A DNA stretch of 64,000 bases from a bacterium (lineage in GTDB: Bacteria > Cyanobacteriota > Vampirovibrionia > Gastranaerophilales > Gastranaerophilaceae). The stretch spans positions 62,001-126,000 of the forward strand of contig JAFYQF010000012.1 in NCBI GenBank assembly GCA_017559905.1, read 5' to 3'. Below the pieces are notes generated by a model that made no database searches, had not been told where the DNA came from, and saw nothing but the letters and a program-made list of their open reading frames with translations. Both the position numbers and the translations under genes were made by a program. Below, piece by piece: positions 29,175-38,831 of this stretch. Every line of letters begins with the position of its first letter. The first letter of the stretch is position 1.

Positions 29175-29900
29175 ATGTCAGAAAAATTAGCATTAGTAAC
29201 AGGCGGTTCTCGTGGAATCGGTAAAGCATGCGCAATCGAATTAGCAAAAGCTGGTTACGACATTGCAATTAACTATGCAGGTAATGTTGATGCTGCAAAC
29301 AAAACAGTTGAAGAATTAAAAGCGCTTGGCGTTCAAGCAGAAGCTTTTAAATTCGACGTTTCAGATAAAGACGCAGCGGCTGCAGGTATTGATGAAATTA
29401 TTGCTAAATTTGGTAGAATTGATGTTCTTGTAAACAACGCAGGTATTACAAGAGATGGTTTGTTTATGAGAATGAGTGATGAAAATTGGGAAGCAGTTAT
29501 CAATACAAACCTTTCAAGTGCGTTTTATGTTTCACAACCTGTAGTGAAAGTTATGATGAAACAACGTTCAGGTGCAATTGTTAATATGTCATCTGTTGTA
29601 GGTGTTTCTGGAAATGCAGGTCAGGCAAACTATTCTGCAGCAAAAGCTGGCTTAATTGGTTTGACAAAAACATTAGCAAAAGAACTTGGTTCTCGTGGAA
29701 TTAGAGTTAACGCTATTGCACCAGGATTTATCAATACTGATATGACAAAAGATTTGGATACTTCTAAATTCACTGATTTTATTCCATTGAAACGTCTTGG
29801 TGAGCCTGAAGATATTGCTAAAGCAGTTAAGTTTTTGGCTGTTGACGCTGAATATGTTACAGGTCAAGTATTAGAAGTTGACGGTGGATTGATTATCTAG
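29175..29900 (+). CDS. fabG: 3-oxoacyl-ACP reductase
   Basis: NADPH-dependent reduction of 3-oxoacyl-ACP. 241 aa short-chain dehydrogenase. Cofactor loop 'TGGSRGIGKACA', 'NNAGITRDGLFMRM', catalytic Ser-Tyr-Lys in 'NMSSVVGVSGNAGQ' and 'YSAAK', and 'INTDMTKDL' in the substrate loop. The ATG begins one base after the stop of the 70-aa gene; AAAGGAGA precedes it. Confidence 0.96.
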   Translation: MSEKLALVTGGSRGIGKACAIELAKAGYDIAINYAGNVDAANKTVEELKALGVQAEAFKFDVSDKDAAAAGIDEIIAKFGRIDVLVNNAGITRDGLFMRMSDENWEAVINTNLSSAFYVSQPVVKVMMKQRSGAIVNMSSVVGVSGNAGQANYSAAKAGLIGLTKTLAKELGSRGIRVNAIAPGFINTDMTKDLDTSKFTDFIPLKRLGEPEDIAKAVKFLAVDAEYVTGQVLEVDGGLII

Positions 29901-29977
29901 TCAAGCGGATGGGTGGATTTATTCACTTTCAAAAAAGTAAAGATTTTTAACAATCCTTGAAGTGAAATGTAAAAATC

Positions 29978-30006
29978 TTGCAAAAAAATCTTGTATCGTC
30001 TATAAT
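29978..30006 (+). promoter_or_regulatory. Promoter of acpP
   Basis: TTGCAA and TATAAT with a 17-bp spacer. The roughly 60-nt leader contains AAGAGG before the acpP start. acpP thus has its own strong promoter and its own terminator. Confidence 0.75.
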
Positions 30007-30071
30007 GGTATAGACGCGAGAGCTAAAAAAATAAAATCGTGTAGTAATACAATAATTAAGAGGAAAAAAAG

Positions 30072-30302
30072 ATGAGCACATTAGAAAAAGTAAGAAAAGT
30101 TGTAGTAGATCAATTAAGCGTTGATGAAGCTTTAGTTACTCCAGAAGCTAGCTTCACAGCTGATTTGGGTGCTGATTCATTAGATACAGTTGAATTAGTA
30201 ATGGCTTTCGAAGAAGAATTCGGTTGCGAAATTCCTGATGAAGAAGCTGAAAAAATCCAAACAGTTCAAGATGCAGTTAACTACATCGATTCTCACAAAT
30301 AA
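30072..30302 (+). CDS. acpP: Acyl carrier protein
   Basis: 76-aa acidic four-helix protein. The phosphopantetheine site is S36 in '[13 protein letters not shown]'. Carries growing acyl chains between the Fab enzymes encoded around it. Confidence 0.97.
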   Translation: MSTLEKVRKVVVDQLSVDEALVTPEASFTADLGADSLDTVELVMAFEEEFGCEIPDEEAEKIQTVQDAVNYIDSHK

Positions 30303-30316
30303 TTAAACTTAAAAAT

Positions 30317-30349
30317 AAGAGGGTAAGCTAATTGTGGCTCTACCCTCTT
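30317..30349 (+). terminator. Terminator of acpP
   Basis: AAGAGGGTA and TACCCTCTT pair as a 9-bp stem, extended inside the loop by AGC/GCT. TTTT follows after one G. Confidence 0.75.
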
Positions 30350-30469
30350 GTTTTGAAAAAAGGTTTTATGACAGTTTTCTGATAATAAAAGAAACAAGTC
30401 GAAATAGATTAGGGATTATTGATTTTTACTTTGCAATAATCAGATTAGGTACAATAAAAAGGTAGAAAT

Positions 30470-31723
30470 ATGGCTAAAAGAAGAGTTGTGATAACAGGGC
30501 TTGGCGCAGTAACTCCTTTCGGTGTTGGCGTTGATAAATTTTGGAATAGTCTTGTTGAAGGAAAAAGCGGAATTTCAGTTACTGAATTGGTAGATACTGA
30601 AAGACACGTTGTTAAGATTTCTGGTGAAGTTAAAGGTTTTGACGCAGAGTTATATATCGACCCAAAAGAAGCTAAAAAAATGGACAGATTCATTCAGTTT
30701 GCAATGGTAGCTGCTGAAGAAGCTTACAAAGATGCAAAACTTGAAGAAGTAACTGATGTTGACCCATACAAAATTGGTGTTATCGTAAGCTCTGCTGCTG
30801 GTGGTTTTAGAACTTTTGAAGACAACCACGTTAGAATTATTGAAAAAGGTCCAAACAAATGTTCACCATTTACAATCCCAATGTTAATTGTAAACATGCC
30901 TTCAGGCAGGATTTCAATGAAATATGGATTTAAAGGCATAAACAAAGTTGTAGTTTCAGCGTGTGCTACAGGTACACATTCAATTGGTGATGCATTCAGA
31001 GCAATCCAATATGGAGATGCTGATATAATGATGGCAGGTGGTACAGAAGCTACTATTTGTGATGTTGGTTTAGGTGCATTCTCTAGCGCTAGAACACTTT
31101 CAAAACGTAACGACGAACCTACAAAAGCTTCTCGTCCTTGGGATGTTGATAGAGATGGTTTTGTAATGAGTGAAGGTGCTGGTGTTTTAGTTCTTGAAGA
31201 ATATGAACACGCTAAAAAACGTGGCGCTAAAATTTATGCAGAACTTGTTGGTTATGGTCAATCAGCTGATGCTTATGACGTTGTTGCTCCATGTCCAGAA
31301 GGTAAAGGTGCTACTTATGCAATGAAAGCTGCGTTATGTGATGCAGGTTTAGAAGCAAAAGATGTTCAATATGTAAACGCACACGGTACAAGTACTGGTT
31401 TAGGTGATATTGCTGAATCTAAAGCTATCGAAGCTTTATTCGGTGATAAAGTTACAAATCCAAACTTGATGGTATCATCAACAAAATCAATGCACGGTCA
31501 CTTGTTAGGTGCAACTGGTGCAGTTGAATGTATCGCTTGTATTAAAGCTATTACAGAAGGTATTGTTCCTCCAACAATCAACCTTGACAATCAAGATGAA
31601 AGAGTTGGAAACCTTGATTATGTTCCACACAAAGCAAGAAAAGCTACTGTTAATGTAGCGCTTTCAAACTCATTTGGCTTTGGTGGTCAAAATGCTTCTG
31701 TAATTATGAAAGCTGTGAAATAG
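30470..31723 (+). CDS. fabF: Beta-ketoacyl-ACP synthase II
   Basis: Elongating condensing enzyme. 417 aa. Active Cys165 in 'VVSACATGTHSIGDAF', the two catalytic His in 'NAHGTSTGLGD' and 'KSMHGHLLGATGAVE', and 'NSFGFGGQNAS' near the C terminus. A terminator follows. The 167-bp gap upstream begins with the acpP terminator. Confidence 0.96.
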   Translation: MAKRRVVITGLGAVTPFGVGVDKFWNSLVEGKSGISVTELVDTERHVVKISGEVKGFDAELYIDPKEAKKMDRFIQFAMVAAEEAYKDAKLEEVTDVDPYKIGVIVSSAAGGFRTFEDNHVRIIEKGPNKCSPFTIPMLIVNMPSGRISMKYGFKGINKVVVSACATGTHSIGDAFRAIQYGDADIMMAGGTEATICDVGLGAFSSARTLSKRNDEPTKASRPWDVDRDGFVMSEGAGVLVLEEYEHAKKRGAKIYAELVGYGQSADAYDVVAPCPEGKGATYAMKAALCDAGLEAKDVQYVNAHGTSTGLGDIAESKAIEALFGDKVTNPNLMVSSTKSMHGHLLGATGAVECIACIKAITEGIVPPTINLDNQDERVGNLDYVPHKARKATVNVALSNSFGFGGQNASVIMKAVK

Positions 31724-31749
31724 TAGAGAAATCTATTAATACCGAAAAT

Positions 31750-31777
31750 CGCCTCTGTAATATGAGGCGTTTTTTTT
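31750..31777 (+). terminator. Terminator of fabF
   Basis: CGCCTC and GAGGCG pair around an 8-nt loop and are followed by eight T's. Confidence 0.9.
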
Positions 31778-31796
31778 GTTTTTTAATATATAAAAA

Positions 31797-31821
31797 ACGG
31801 AATGGTTTTTAGCCATTCCGT
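31797..31821 (-). terminator. Terminator of alaS
   Basis: ACGGAATGG and CCATTCCGT make a perfect 9-bp stem. On the minus strand it runs into TTTTTTATAT. Confidence 0.85.
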
Positions 31822-31842
31822 CTTTATTATGTGTATTTGAAT

Positions 31843-34452
31843 TTAAACTTTTACAGTTTTAAGTTCTTCTTCAATTTTAGCTAATATAGAATCAAGTTGA
31901 GAAGAATCTTTTATTCCACCTTGAGCAAAGTTTGGTTTACCACCGCCGTTTGCACCAGTTGCACGTGCGATTTCGCCAACGATTTTGCCTGCTTGAACTC
32001 CACGTTTTACAAAGCTATCTGAAACTTTCGCAATAACAGTTTTGTTGTTTGCAAGGATTACAATGCTTTCCCCAAGTCTTTGTGAAAGGTATTCAACGCC
32101 AACTTTTGCAGCAAGTGGATTAACGTCTTCGATTTTAGAAATGAATAATTTTCCGCCATCGATATCAACAGCTTTTGATGCAAATGTTGAGAATTTAGCT
32201 CTTGCGTTTTTTTCTTCAAGTTTTTCAACTTTTTTGCCCAATTCGCGGTTTTCTTCAAGAACTTTTTCAATACGTTCAACAACTTCATCATAGTGTGCTT
32301 TGAACATCAATGAAATTTTGTCCATTTCACGAACTTTAGCGTTCATAAAGTCAAATGCTGATTTTGAAACAACAAGTTCAATACGTCTTGTGCCTGCAGC
32401 GATTGCACCTTCTGAAACGATTTTTACTAATCTCAAATCTCTGATGTTTCTTGCGTGTGTACCTGCACAGAACTCTTTTGAGATACAAGTTTTGCCGTCT
32501 GTGATTGATACAACTCTAACAACATCGTCATATTTTTCACCGAATAGCGCTGTTGCACCTGTAAGACGTGCTTGTTCAATGTCCATAACATCAGTTTTTA
32601 CTTCATAACCTTTTGCAATCCAGTTATTCATAATTTCTTCAACTTTAAAGATTTCATCAGGTGTTGTTGCTCTTGAGAATGTGAAGTCAAAACGCATTCT
32701 ATTTTCTTCAACTTGAGAACCAGCTTGGTGAACTTCATCTCCCAAAACTTTAATCAAAGCTGATTGAAGCAGGTGAGCTGATGTGTGGTGAAGTCTAATT
32801 TCTTCTCTGCGAGCAAGGTCAATTGTAGCTTTTACGTTTTCGCCGATTGTGATGTCACCGTTGATAAGTTTTGCACGGTGTACGAATAAGCTGTTAACTT
32901 TGAATGTAGTTAAAACTTCAGCTTTCATATTATCGTTTTCGATAACACCGCTATCGCCTGTTTGACCACCACATTCTGCGTAGAATGGAGTTTTGTTTAA
33001 TACGATATCAACGTATCCTTCGCCTTCTACTGTTGCAAGAATTTTGGCATCAGCTTCGTTTTCGCTGTAACCAATGAATTCTGTTGAACCAACTTCTTCT
33101 TCAATTTTTGCGTATTTGATGTCGCCTGTAACTGAAATTTTAGCTGTTGCAGCTTTTGCACGTTCTTTTTGTTCTTGCATTGCAACTTTGTAACCTGCTT
33201 CGTCTACTTTTAAGCCGTTTTCTTCTGCGATTTCTTTTGTAAGTTCAAATGGGAAACCGAAAGTATCATAAAGTTTGAAAGCGCTTTCGCCATCAATGTC
33301 TTTTTTGTTTGCGATAAATTCATCAAGAAGTTTGTAGCCTCTGTCAAGAGTTTTGTTGAATCTTTCTTCTTCCTTTTTAATTGTATCAACGATTTTTGCT
33401 TTGTTTTTAACTAAATCAGGATAAGCTTCTCCGTAATTTTCCACAACAACGTCAACAAGTTTATATAGGAAAGGTAAATCCATTCCCAAAATTTTACCGT
33501 GACGAAGTGCACGACGAAGAATCATTCTCAATACATAACTTCTTCCTTCATTACCTGGGATTACGCCGTCAGAAATTAAGAAAGAAACACATCTTGCGTG
33601 GTCAGTGATTATGCGAAGTGAAATATCTGTTTTTTCAGATTTTTTGTAAGCAACTCCGCTCATTTCTGAAACTTTGTCTAAAATTGGTTTAAGCAAATCT
33701 GTTTCAAAAGTTGATGCAACGCCTTGGCAAACCATTGTAATACGTTCCAAACCCATACCTGTATCAACGTTTTTGCTTTCTAATGGGGATTGATTACCTT
33801 CTTCATCTTGGTATAATTCTGTGAATACCAAGTTCCAGATTTCAACCCATCTGTCGCATTCGCAAGTGTCGATTCCGCAGTTTGGATCAGAACATTTGTA
33901 TTGTTCACCCAAATCGTAGTGGATTTCTGAACAAGGTCCGCAAGAACCTGACGCTCCAGGAGGACCCCAGAAGTTGTCTTTTTTGCCTTTGCGTTTAATT
34001 CTCTCTGCTGGAACACCGATACTTCTCCAGATGTCAAAAGCTTCATCATCTGTTTCAAAAATTGTAATCCAAAGTCTGTCTTTGTCTAATTTCAAAACTT
34101 CAGTTACGAATTCCCACGCCCAAGGAATAATTTCTTTTTTATAATAATCGCCAAAAGAGAAATTACCTAGCATTTCAAAGAATGTATGGTGGCGAGGAGT
34201 TCTTCCTACGTTTTCGATGTCAGAATCTTTTCCGCCTGCACGAGCGCATTTTTGACAAGATGCCGCACGAGCTGGGTCGTAAGGTGATTTTACAATTCCT
34301 AAAAATATAGGCAAGAATTGTAACATACCTGCAGTAGTCAACAATACTGTAGGGTTGTCAGGTACAAGACTTGAGCTTTCTACAATAGTGTGTTGATGTT
34401 TATTTTTGAAATAATCCAAATATAGTTTTCTAATTTCATTTCCTGTTAGCAT
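31843..34452 (-). CDS. alaS: Alanyl-tRNA synthetase
   Basis: Charges tRNA-Ala. 869 aa. Class II catalytic core with 'TTAGMLQFLPIFLG', 'RTPRHHTFFEMLGNFSFGDY' and the Gly-rich 'PGASGSCGPCSEIHYD'. The editing domain has the zinc-binding 'HHTSAHLLQSAL' and 'CAGTHARN'. The C-Ala domain ends with 'GGGKPNFAQGGIKD'. A Cys cluster ('CSDPNCGIDTCEC') sits inside the catalytic core as in many bacterial AlaRS. Confidence 0.97.
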   Translation of the reverse strand: MLTGNEIRKLYLDYFKNKHQHTIVESSSLVPDNPTVLLTTAGMLQFLPIFLGIVKSPYDPARAASCQKCARAGGKDSDIENVGRTPRHHTFFEMLGNFSFGDYYKKEIIPWAWEFVTEVLKLDKDRLWITIFETDDEAFDIWRSIGVPAERIKRKGKKDNFWGPPGASGSCGPCSEIHYDLGEQYKCSDPNCGIDTCECDRWVEIWNLVFTELYQDEEGNQSPLESKNVDTGMGLERITMVCQGVASTFETDLLKPILDKVSEMSGVAYKKSEKTDISLRIITDHARCVSFLISDGVIPGNEGRSYVLRMILRRALRHGKILGMDLPFLYKLVDVVVENYGEAYPDLVKNKAKIVDTIKKEEERFNKTLDRGYKLLDEFIANKKDIDGESAFKLYDTFGFPFELTKEIAEENGLKVDEAGYKVAMQEQKERAKAATAKISVTGDIKYAKIEEEVGSTEFIGYSENEADAKILATVEGEGYVDIVLNKTPFYAECGGQTGDSGVIENDNMKAEVLTTFKVNSLFVHRAKLINGDITIGENVKATIDLARREEIRLHHTSAHLLQSALIKVLGDEVHQAGSQVEENRMRFDFTFSRATTPDEIFKVEEIMNNWIAKGYEVKTDVMDIEQARLTGATALFGEKYDDVVRVVSITDGKTCISKEFCAGTHARNIRDLRLVKIVSEGAIAAGTRRIELVVSKSAFDFMNAKVREMDKISLMFKAHYDEVVERIEKVLEENRELGKKVEKLEEKNARAKFSTFASKAVDIDGGKLFISKIEDVNPLAAKVGVEYLSQRLGESIVILANNKTVIAKVSDSFVKRGVQAGKIVGEIARATGANGGGKPNFAQGGIKDSSQLDSILAKIEEELKTVKV

Positions 34453-34560
34453 TTTAAATTCCTCTAGTTAATTCACTTTATAGGGAAATTATACTATAAA
34501 AAAGCTTTTATGATTAATAATGCTTGGCAAAAAATTATATTTACTGGTTTTACTGTTATT

Positions 34561-37008
34561 ATGAAGCTTCACAATACTCCCAATTTTTTAAATACCGTAA
34601 AAAAAATAGCTCCCATTGAGGATTTGAAACTTTTTGATGAGGATTTAAAAGTTTTTAAAAATCTTTCTGCTTTAGAGAAAGATAGTTTTGAGTATAGAAA
34701 AAGTATGTTAGAAGAGTCTTTAAATCAATATTTAGAAGAGAAAAAGAACATATTTTTAAATTGTATACCCGAAAAAAATCGAAAAATAGGTTCAAAGTTT
34801 ATGGATTTAGCTGGGTACAATGAATTTCTTATTCCTCATTTAGGTAAGCCAAAACCTGCAGAATTAGAGTATTTATATTCAGTTGCAAGTAGAAAAGATA
34901 TGTTAGGAGAATTGAGAATTCCTGCTAATTATTTCCCTGCTTTTTCTCAAAAAATTAAAATTGAAGGCTTAAAACAATTAGAGCCTATGCTATTTAGCAA
35001 AAATATTTTTGGACAATGGAGTTATGAACCTGAATTTTTCTTGGGGTTGGGTAAATATACCCAAAAACAAATTGAATTAATAAATAAACTTGCAAGTTGT
35101 AAAGTTGAGCCCGAGTCGGCAATTCATATAGTAGAACATCAGAATTTGAATAGTGCAAAAATAATTGAAAAAGCTGAAAGTTTGAATAAAATTTATTCTA
35201 AAAATTTAAGAGAAATTAGATTTTTTACAAACCGTTTAGGTGAAAATTATTTATGCGCAGAGCTTCAACTTCCTCCATCTAGTGTTAAACCAAGTGCGTT
35301 GAATTATGAAGAAGTTTTTTCGAGAATTGATGAGGATGTAAATCCTATTGAAAGACAAAATTTGAAAGCTGATATTGATGATTTAGTCGAAAATATTTAT
35401 TCTAAAATCTCAAAAAATGTTTGTAAGTTTAGTGAAAAAGATTTAGACAAAATAATTTCAAATTTAGTAAATGGAATTCCTAACACAAAAGAGAGTGAAG
35501 TTTTAACTGTAATTCAAAAAATAACTCAATTTGCGAACTATTCGTCTATAAATCCATTAGCTAAAAAATTGAGGGATTTGAATGTCGGCATGATTGGTTC
35601 TTATGGAGAATTAGGACCTGTATTTTTGTACTTTAACAAATACAAAAATCTCTTGGAGTTGAGCGAATCTCTAGTTCGAAATGGTGCGTTTTTTGTTACT
35701 AAAAAAGATATCCAAAATCCAGAGTATATAGCATTTTTGAAAAAGGTTAAAGATAGTCCTGATTTGGATAGAATAAAGTTCATCAATCTTGAGGGATGGT
35801 CGAATGGAGTTAATCTTTTAGGTGACGATACAAAGTTAGAAAAATCTGCTAAAAGAGTTATTTTGAATGCCAAAAAGATAGCGAAACAAAATCCAGATTT
35901 GACTTTTGAAGAATGCGTAAGTAAAGTTTTAAATTGGGAGTTAGAGAAAAGATTTGATATTTTAGGCTTGGATTTAACTACAATAAGGTTGGGCAAGCCG
36001 GTTGGCAAACAATCAATTTTGGAACAGATGCAACCTGTAATACCATCAAAAAATATTGTGGCTTCTACTATTGAAACTGTTGCAAAATCTTTTACAAACT
36101 CAAAACAAGATTTTAAAGATTTGAGTAAAGCGATAGCAATGTATTATGACGAGACTGTTAACATTTATACAAAACAAAAAATGATTGAATCGTTAAAATT
36201 ATTAGATTTTAAAATAAATCAATTTTTAGCGCAGAATAATTTATCGCGTGACGATTTATATTTTATCAGTCCAGAATTAGAGGGGCAAAGAAAAAGTTTT
36301 GATGTAATAAATAAAATGTATCAGGATTTGTTTAATATTCCAGATGAAAGATTTATCAAAATTCAGGATTTGGGGGATTTGCAAGATTATTCGTCAAAAT
36401 CGACATTTGTTATATTAGATGATGTTGTAGGTAGTGGAGAATCAATGGTGCAGGTTGGAGAATATGATATTAGTGCAGATGTATATTTGGAAGGTAAGCA
36501 CATTTTATTTGCACCAATAACTGCTTCTGATAATGGGATAAAACATATTCAAAAGGTTATTTCTGATATGAGTCGAGAGAATAACGATTTTGTAATTACA
36601 TTGAATGAAAATATGATAAATTCAAAAAGTGTTAAATTAAATGCCATAAATGATTATTTCCATTCAACTAAATTTGGTGAAAATGCTCTAGGAGAAGAAG
36701 GTTATAAAATGTCATCACAATGTACAGTTTTCCCTTATATGTCACCTGATAATAACTCTGAATTATCGACTTATTTGACAAGTTTCTTTTTGCCGAATTT
36801 GGGTGGGTTAAAAAACAAGACTTTGAATGCTTCTGAAATAAAAGAAATGATTTATGTTCACGATGTTTTTGGAACTGTAAAAGAGAATTTGTTAAAAGAC
36901 CATATTCGTGTTTATTCGCCAACGGTTTCAAAGCAAAATCCTGTGAAAGAATTTTTAAAGAAATTATTTTCTGGTAATGGTTTTAATCGTAAAAATAACA
37001 TAACTTAA
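34561..37008 (+). CDS. Large protein of unknown function with a phosphoribosyltransferase-like motif
   Basis: About 815 aa from ATG 34561; an earlier in-frame ATG at 34510 is possible and neither has a good ribosome site. No signal peptide or membrane helix. Near residue 620, 'FVILDDVVGSGES' matches the PRPP-binding loop pattern of type I phosphoribosyltransferases (hydrophobic strand, Asp-Asp, then G-x-G-x-S) with one unusual Gly. The following 'HILFAPITASDNGIKHIQKV' could be the next Rossmann strand. The N-terminal 500 residues are helical, charged and unrecognised. It lies alone between alaS and the tRNA-Arg locus used by an integrative element. It might be a PRTase-containing conflict or regulatory protein. 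Confidence 0.6.
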   Translation: MKLHNTPNFLNTVKKIAPIEDLKLFDEDLKVFKNLSALEKDSFEYRKSMLEESLNQYLEEKKNIFLNCIPEKNRKIGSKFMDLAGYNEFLIPHLGKPKPAELEYLYSVASRKDMLGELRIPANYFPAFSQKIKIEGLKQLEPMLFSKNIFGQWSYEPEFFLGLGKYTQKQIELINKLASCKVEPESAIHIVEHQNLNSAKIIEKAESLNKIYSKNLREIRFFTNRLGENYLCAELQLPPSSVKPSALNYEEVFSRIDEDVNPIERQNLKADIDDLVENIYSKISKNVCKFSEKDLDKIISNLVNGIPNTKESEVLTVIQKITQFANYSSINPLAKKLRDLNVGMIGSYGELGPVFLYFNKYKNLLELSESLVRNGAFFVTKKDIQNPEYIAFLKKVKDSPDLDRIKFINLEGWSNGVNLLGDDTKLEKSAKRVILNAKKIAKQNPDLTFEECVSKVLNWELEKRFDILGLDLTTIRLGKPVGKQSILEQMQPVIPSKNIVASTIETVAKSFTNSKQDFKDLSKAIAMYYDETVNIYTKQKMIESLKLLDFKINQFLAQNNLSRDDLYFISPELEGQRKSFDVINKMYQDLFNIPDERFIKIQDLGDLQDYSSKSTFVILDDVVGSGESMVQVGEYDISADVYLEGKHILFAPITASDNGIKHIQKVISDMSRENNDFVITLNENMINSKSVKLNAINDYFHSTKFGENALGEEGYKMSSQCTVFPYMSPDNNSELSTYLTSFFLPNLGGLKNKTLNASEIKEMIYVHDVFGTVKENLLKDHIRVYSPTVSKQNPVKEFLKKLFSGNGFNRKNNIT

Positions 37009-37016
37009 AAATCTAC

Positions 37017-37044
37017 TTGCGTGAAAAAATTTTCGTGATAAGAT
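37017..37044 (+). promoter_or_regulatory. Probable promoter of the tRNA-Arg locus
   Basis: TTGCGT and TAAGAT with a 16-bp spacer, about 75 bp before the split tRNA. It is the best sigma-70-like match between the end of the 815-aa gene and the tRNA. Confidence 0.5.
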
Positions 37045-37050
37045 TAATTA

Positions 37051-37102
37051 CGGAGGGAATATACAGGTACCCCAGAAACCAAACGCTTGTCTAGACCCTC
37101 TG
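37051..37102 (+). other. Leader hairpin upstream of the tRNA-Arg locus
   Basis: CGGAGGG at 37051-37057 can pair with CCCTCTG at 37096-37102 (one G-U), enclosing a 38-nt loop, and is followed by TTTAAAAAA. It lies between promoter and tRNA. Function unknown: part of the pre-tRNA leader, an attenuator or a small RNA. Confidence 0.35.
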
Positions 37103-37119
37103 TTTAAAAAAGAATATAA

Positions 37120-37169
<50 letters not shown>

Positions 37170-37218
37170 AGGGCTCAGAAAAACAAAAATTTGACAATTA
37201 AATAAATAACAAGATATG

Positions 37219-37291
37219 CGTCTGTAGCTCAGCTGGATAGAGCATCTGCCTTCTAAGCAGAGGGTCCCGCGTTCGAATCGCGGCAGGCGTA
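37219..37291 (+). tRNA. tRNA-Arg(UCU), complete, carried by the element
   Basis: 73-nt cloverleaf: acceptor GCGTCTG with CAGGCGT, D arm GCTC/GAGC, anticodon stem TCTGC/GCAGA with loop CTTCTAA (TCT at the anticodon), variable GGGTC, T arm CCGCG/CGCGG with TTCGAAT, discriminator A, no encoded CCA. It reads AGA and probably AGG codons. The D arm is identical to that of the disrupted host tRNA, but acceptor, anticodon and T stems differ, so it is not a restored host gene. It lies 50 bp inside the element, in the same orientation as the host promoter. Confidence 0.95.
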
Positions 37292-37315
37292 TTTTTTGTG
37301 CCTTTTTTTCAAAAA

Positions 37316-37334
37316 GTTGCAAAAAAGTTGCAAA
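37316..37334. repeat. Left pair of putative integrase arm sites
   Basis: GTTGCAAA at 37316-37323 and again at 37327-37334, 11 bp apart. The same pair with the same spacing occurs near the right end. Confidence 0.55.
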
Positions 37335-37518
37335 TTTTTTGAAGTTTTATATTTTTATTTTGGTTTTGTGTGTGATGTGTTTTAAGGCTTGTGAAATTAT
37401 TTTTGCATGCATTTGTATTCAACAAGTTGAGAAAATGCGACAGGGGACGCCATAACTACTTCATTTTAGACTACATAATTTAAAAATAAGAGAATGATGT
37501 GAAAAAATAAAAAAAATA

Positions 37519-37538
37519 CCTGTCAATTTCTTGACAGG
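37519..37538 (-). terminator. Terminator of the integrase gene
   Basis: CCTGTCAA and TTGACAGG pair around TTTC. On the minus strand a run of T's follows. Confidence 0.85.
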
Positions 37539-37561
37539 CAAAAAACGTTACAATAAATCTT

Positions 37562-38680
37562 TTATGTTCCAAACATTCTAATCTTTGTTTCTTGTGTTTC
37601 GGCGTCCTTTTCTTCATAAAGGTTTTCAAGTAAGGAATCCCCAAGTTGCGCAGATTCTGGCATTAAATGAATATAAGTATCAAGAGTAACTTTGTTTGTT
37701 GAGTGGCCTAATTGCTTTGAAATATAAGGAAGTGGCACTTGTTGAATAATAAGTGTACTTGCATAAGTATGTCTTAAATCATGAAATCTTATGCTATCAA
37801 TACCCGCAAGAGCTAAAGCCGGTTTAAATCTTCTTTTCATCATATTTTGTGAATCCATATAGTTGCCATTTGCATTTGGGAACACTAGATTTAACTCACT
37901 TTTAGGACAGGCCATTTTCCATTCTCTTAAAAATTTTGTAACTGTTGATGATATTTTAACATTTCTATCTTTGCCTGTTTTTGTTGTGCCTAAAACTCCG
38001 TGAGTATAACTTTTGTTTACAATGATATAACCTTCAACAAAATTGACACAATCCCAAGTAAGAGCAAATAATTCACCTTCTCTTAAACCTGTATTTACTG
38101 CAATATAAAGCAATGGATAAAAATCAGGATAGTGTTTTTTTACTACGGCTAATAATTTATTAGTTTCTTTAATTGTTAATGGTCGCATTAAAGTATTATT
38201 TTTGACTTTTAAACTTCTTATTCTATTAACGGGGTTTTGATAAATTACGCCAGAATCAATCATATAATTAAAAACAGCGCCAATAGTTTTCTTGAAATGA
38301 TTTATAGTTGAATTAGCCAAACCTGTTTTTGTCATATCCTTAATAAAATTTTGAATGTGCAATGGCCTGATTTCTAATAGTTTTAAATCTCCTAAGTATT
38401 CGTAGATGTGATGTTTTAAGTAACCTTCATAACCAACCCAAGTTGATTTTTTGCAATAGATTTTGGCATAATTATCAAGATATAATTCAGCAGCTTCTTT
38501 GAAAGTTAATTTATCATTTGCGACAAATAGACCTTTATTAAGTTCATCAATCATTTTAGCTTGAGCTTTTTCAGCTTCAGCTTTTGTTGAAAAACCGCCT
38601 TTTGTTTTTCGTTTTCCGGTTAGGTCTTTGTAGTCAAATTCCCATTTATTTTTAATTTTATTCTTTCTTACTGCTGGCAT
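37562..38680 (-). CDS. int: Tyrosine integrase of the element
   Basis: 372 aa from ATG 38680, which has AAAGGAGG 4 nt upstream (the longer reading frame lacks this). The N-terminal arm-binding domain ('KNKWEFDYKDLTGKRKTKG') is of the kind found in Tn916/ICE and satellite integrases, followed by a SAM-like core-binding domain (about 65-160) and the catalytic domain: R in 'NTGLREGELFAL', 'FHDLRHTYAST', 'LGHSTNKVTLDTYIHL' with the Tyr nucleophile. It lies next to attL and is transcribed toward it. Confidence 0.95.
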   Translation of the reverse strand: MPAVRKNKIKNKWEFDYKDLTGKRKTKGGFSTKAEAEKAQAKMIDELNKGLFVANDKLTFKEAAELYLDNYAKIYCKKSTWVGYEGYLKHHIYEYLGDLKLLEIRPLHIQNFIKDMTKTGLANSTINHFKKTIGAVFNYMIDSGVIYQNPVNRIRSLKVKNNTLMRPLTIKETNKLLAVVKKHYPDFYPLLYIAVNTGLREGELFALTWDCVNFVEGYIIVNKSYTHGVLGTTKTGKDRNVKISSTVTKFLREWKMACPKSELNLVFPNANGNYMDSQNMMKRRFKPALALAGIDSIRFHDLRHTYASTLIIQQVPLPYISKQLGHSTNKVTLDTYIHLMPESAQLGDSLLENLYEEKDAETQETKIRMFGT

Positions 38681-38769
38681 AACGCCTCCTTTTATAATCA
38701 ATTTAGCGTGTTATTTGGCTTTTGTAAGCCCTTTTGCTAACTTTTGCTAATTGAACTTTGTGTCTCTGT

Positions 38770-38817
38770 GCCCCTTTTGGGGCGAGCACTGTACCAATGA
38801 GGCGGCACGGTGCTCGC
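38770..38817. other. Overlapping hairpins between xis-like and int genes
   Basis: GCGAGCACTG (38782-38791) pairs with CGGTGCTCGC (38808-38817), and GCCCC/GGGGC pair around TTTT at 38770-38783. The two stems share bases, so they are mutually exclusive. Neither is followed by a T-run. The GC-rich stretch stands out in an AT-rich region and may control read-through from xis into int. Confidence 0.45.
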
Positions 38818-38831
38818 GGTGCTCAGTTTTA

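Noticed and set aside
38770-38817. Classical terminator after the excisionase-like gene
   Set aside because: Stems are strong but no T-run follows on either strand; listed only as hairpins.
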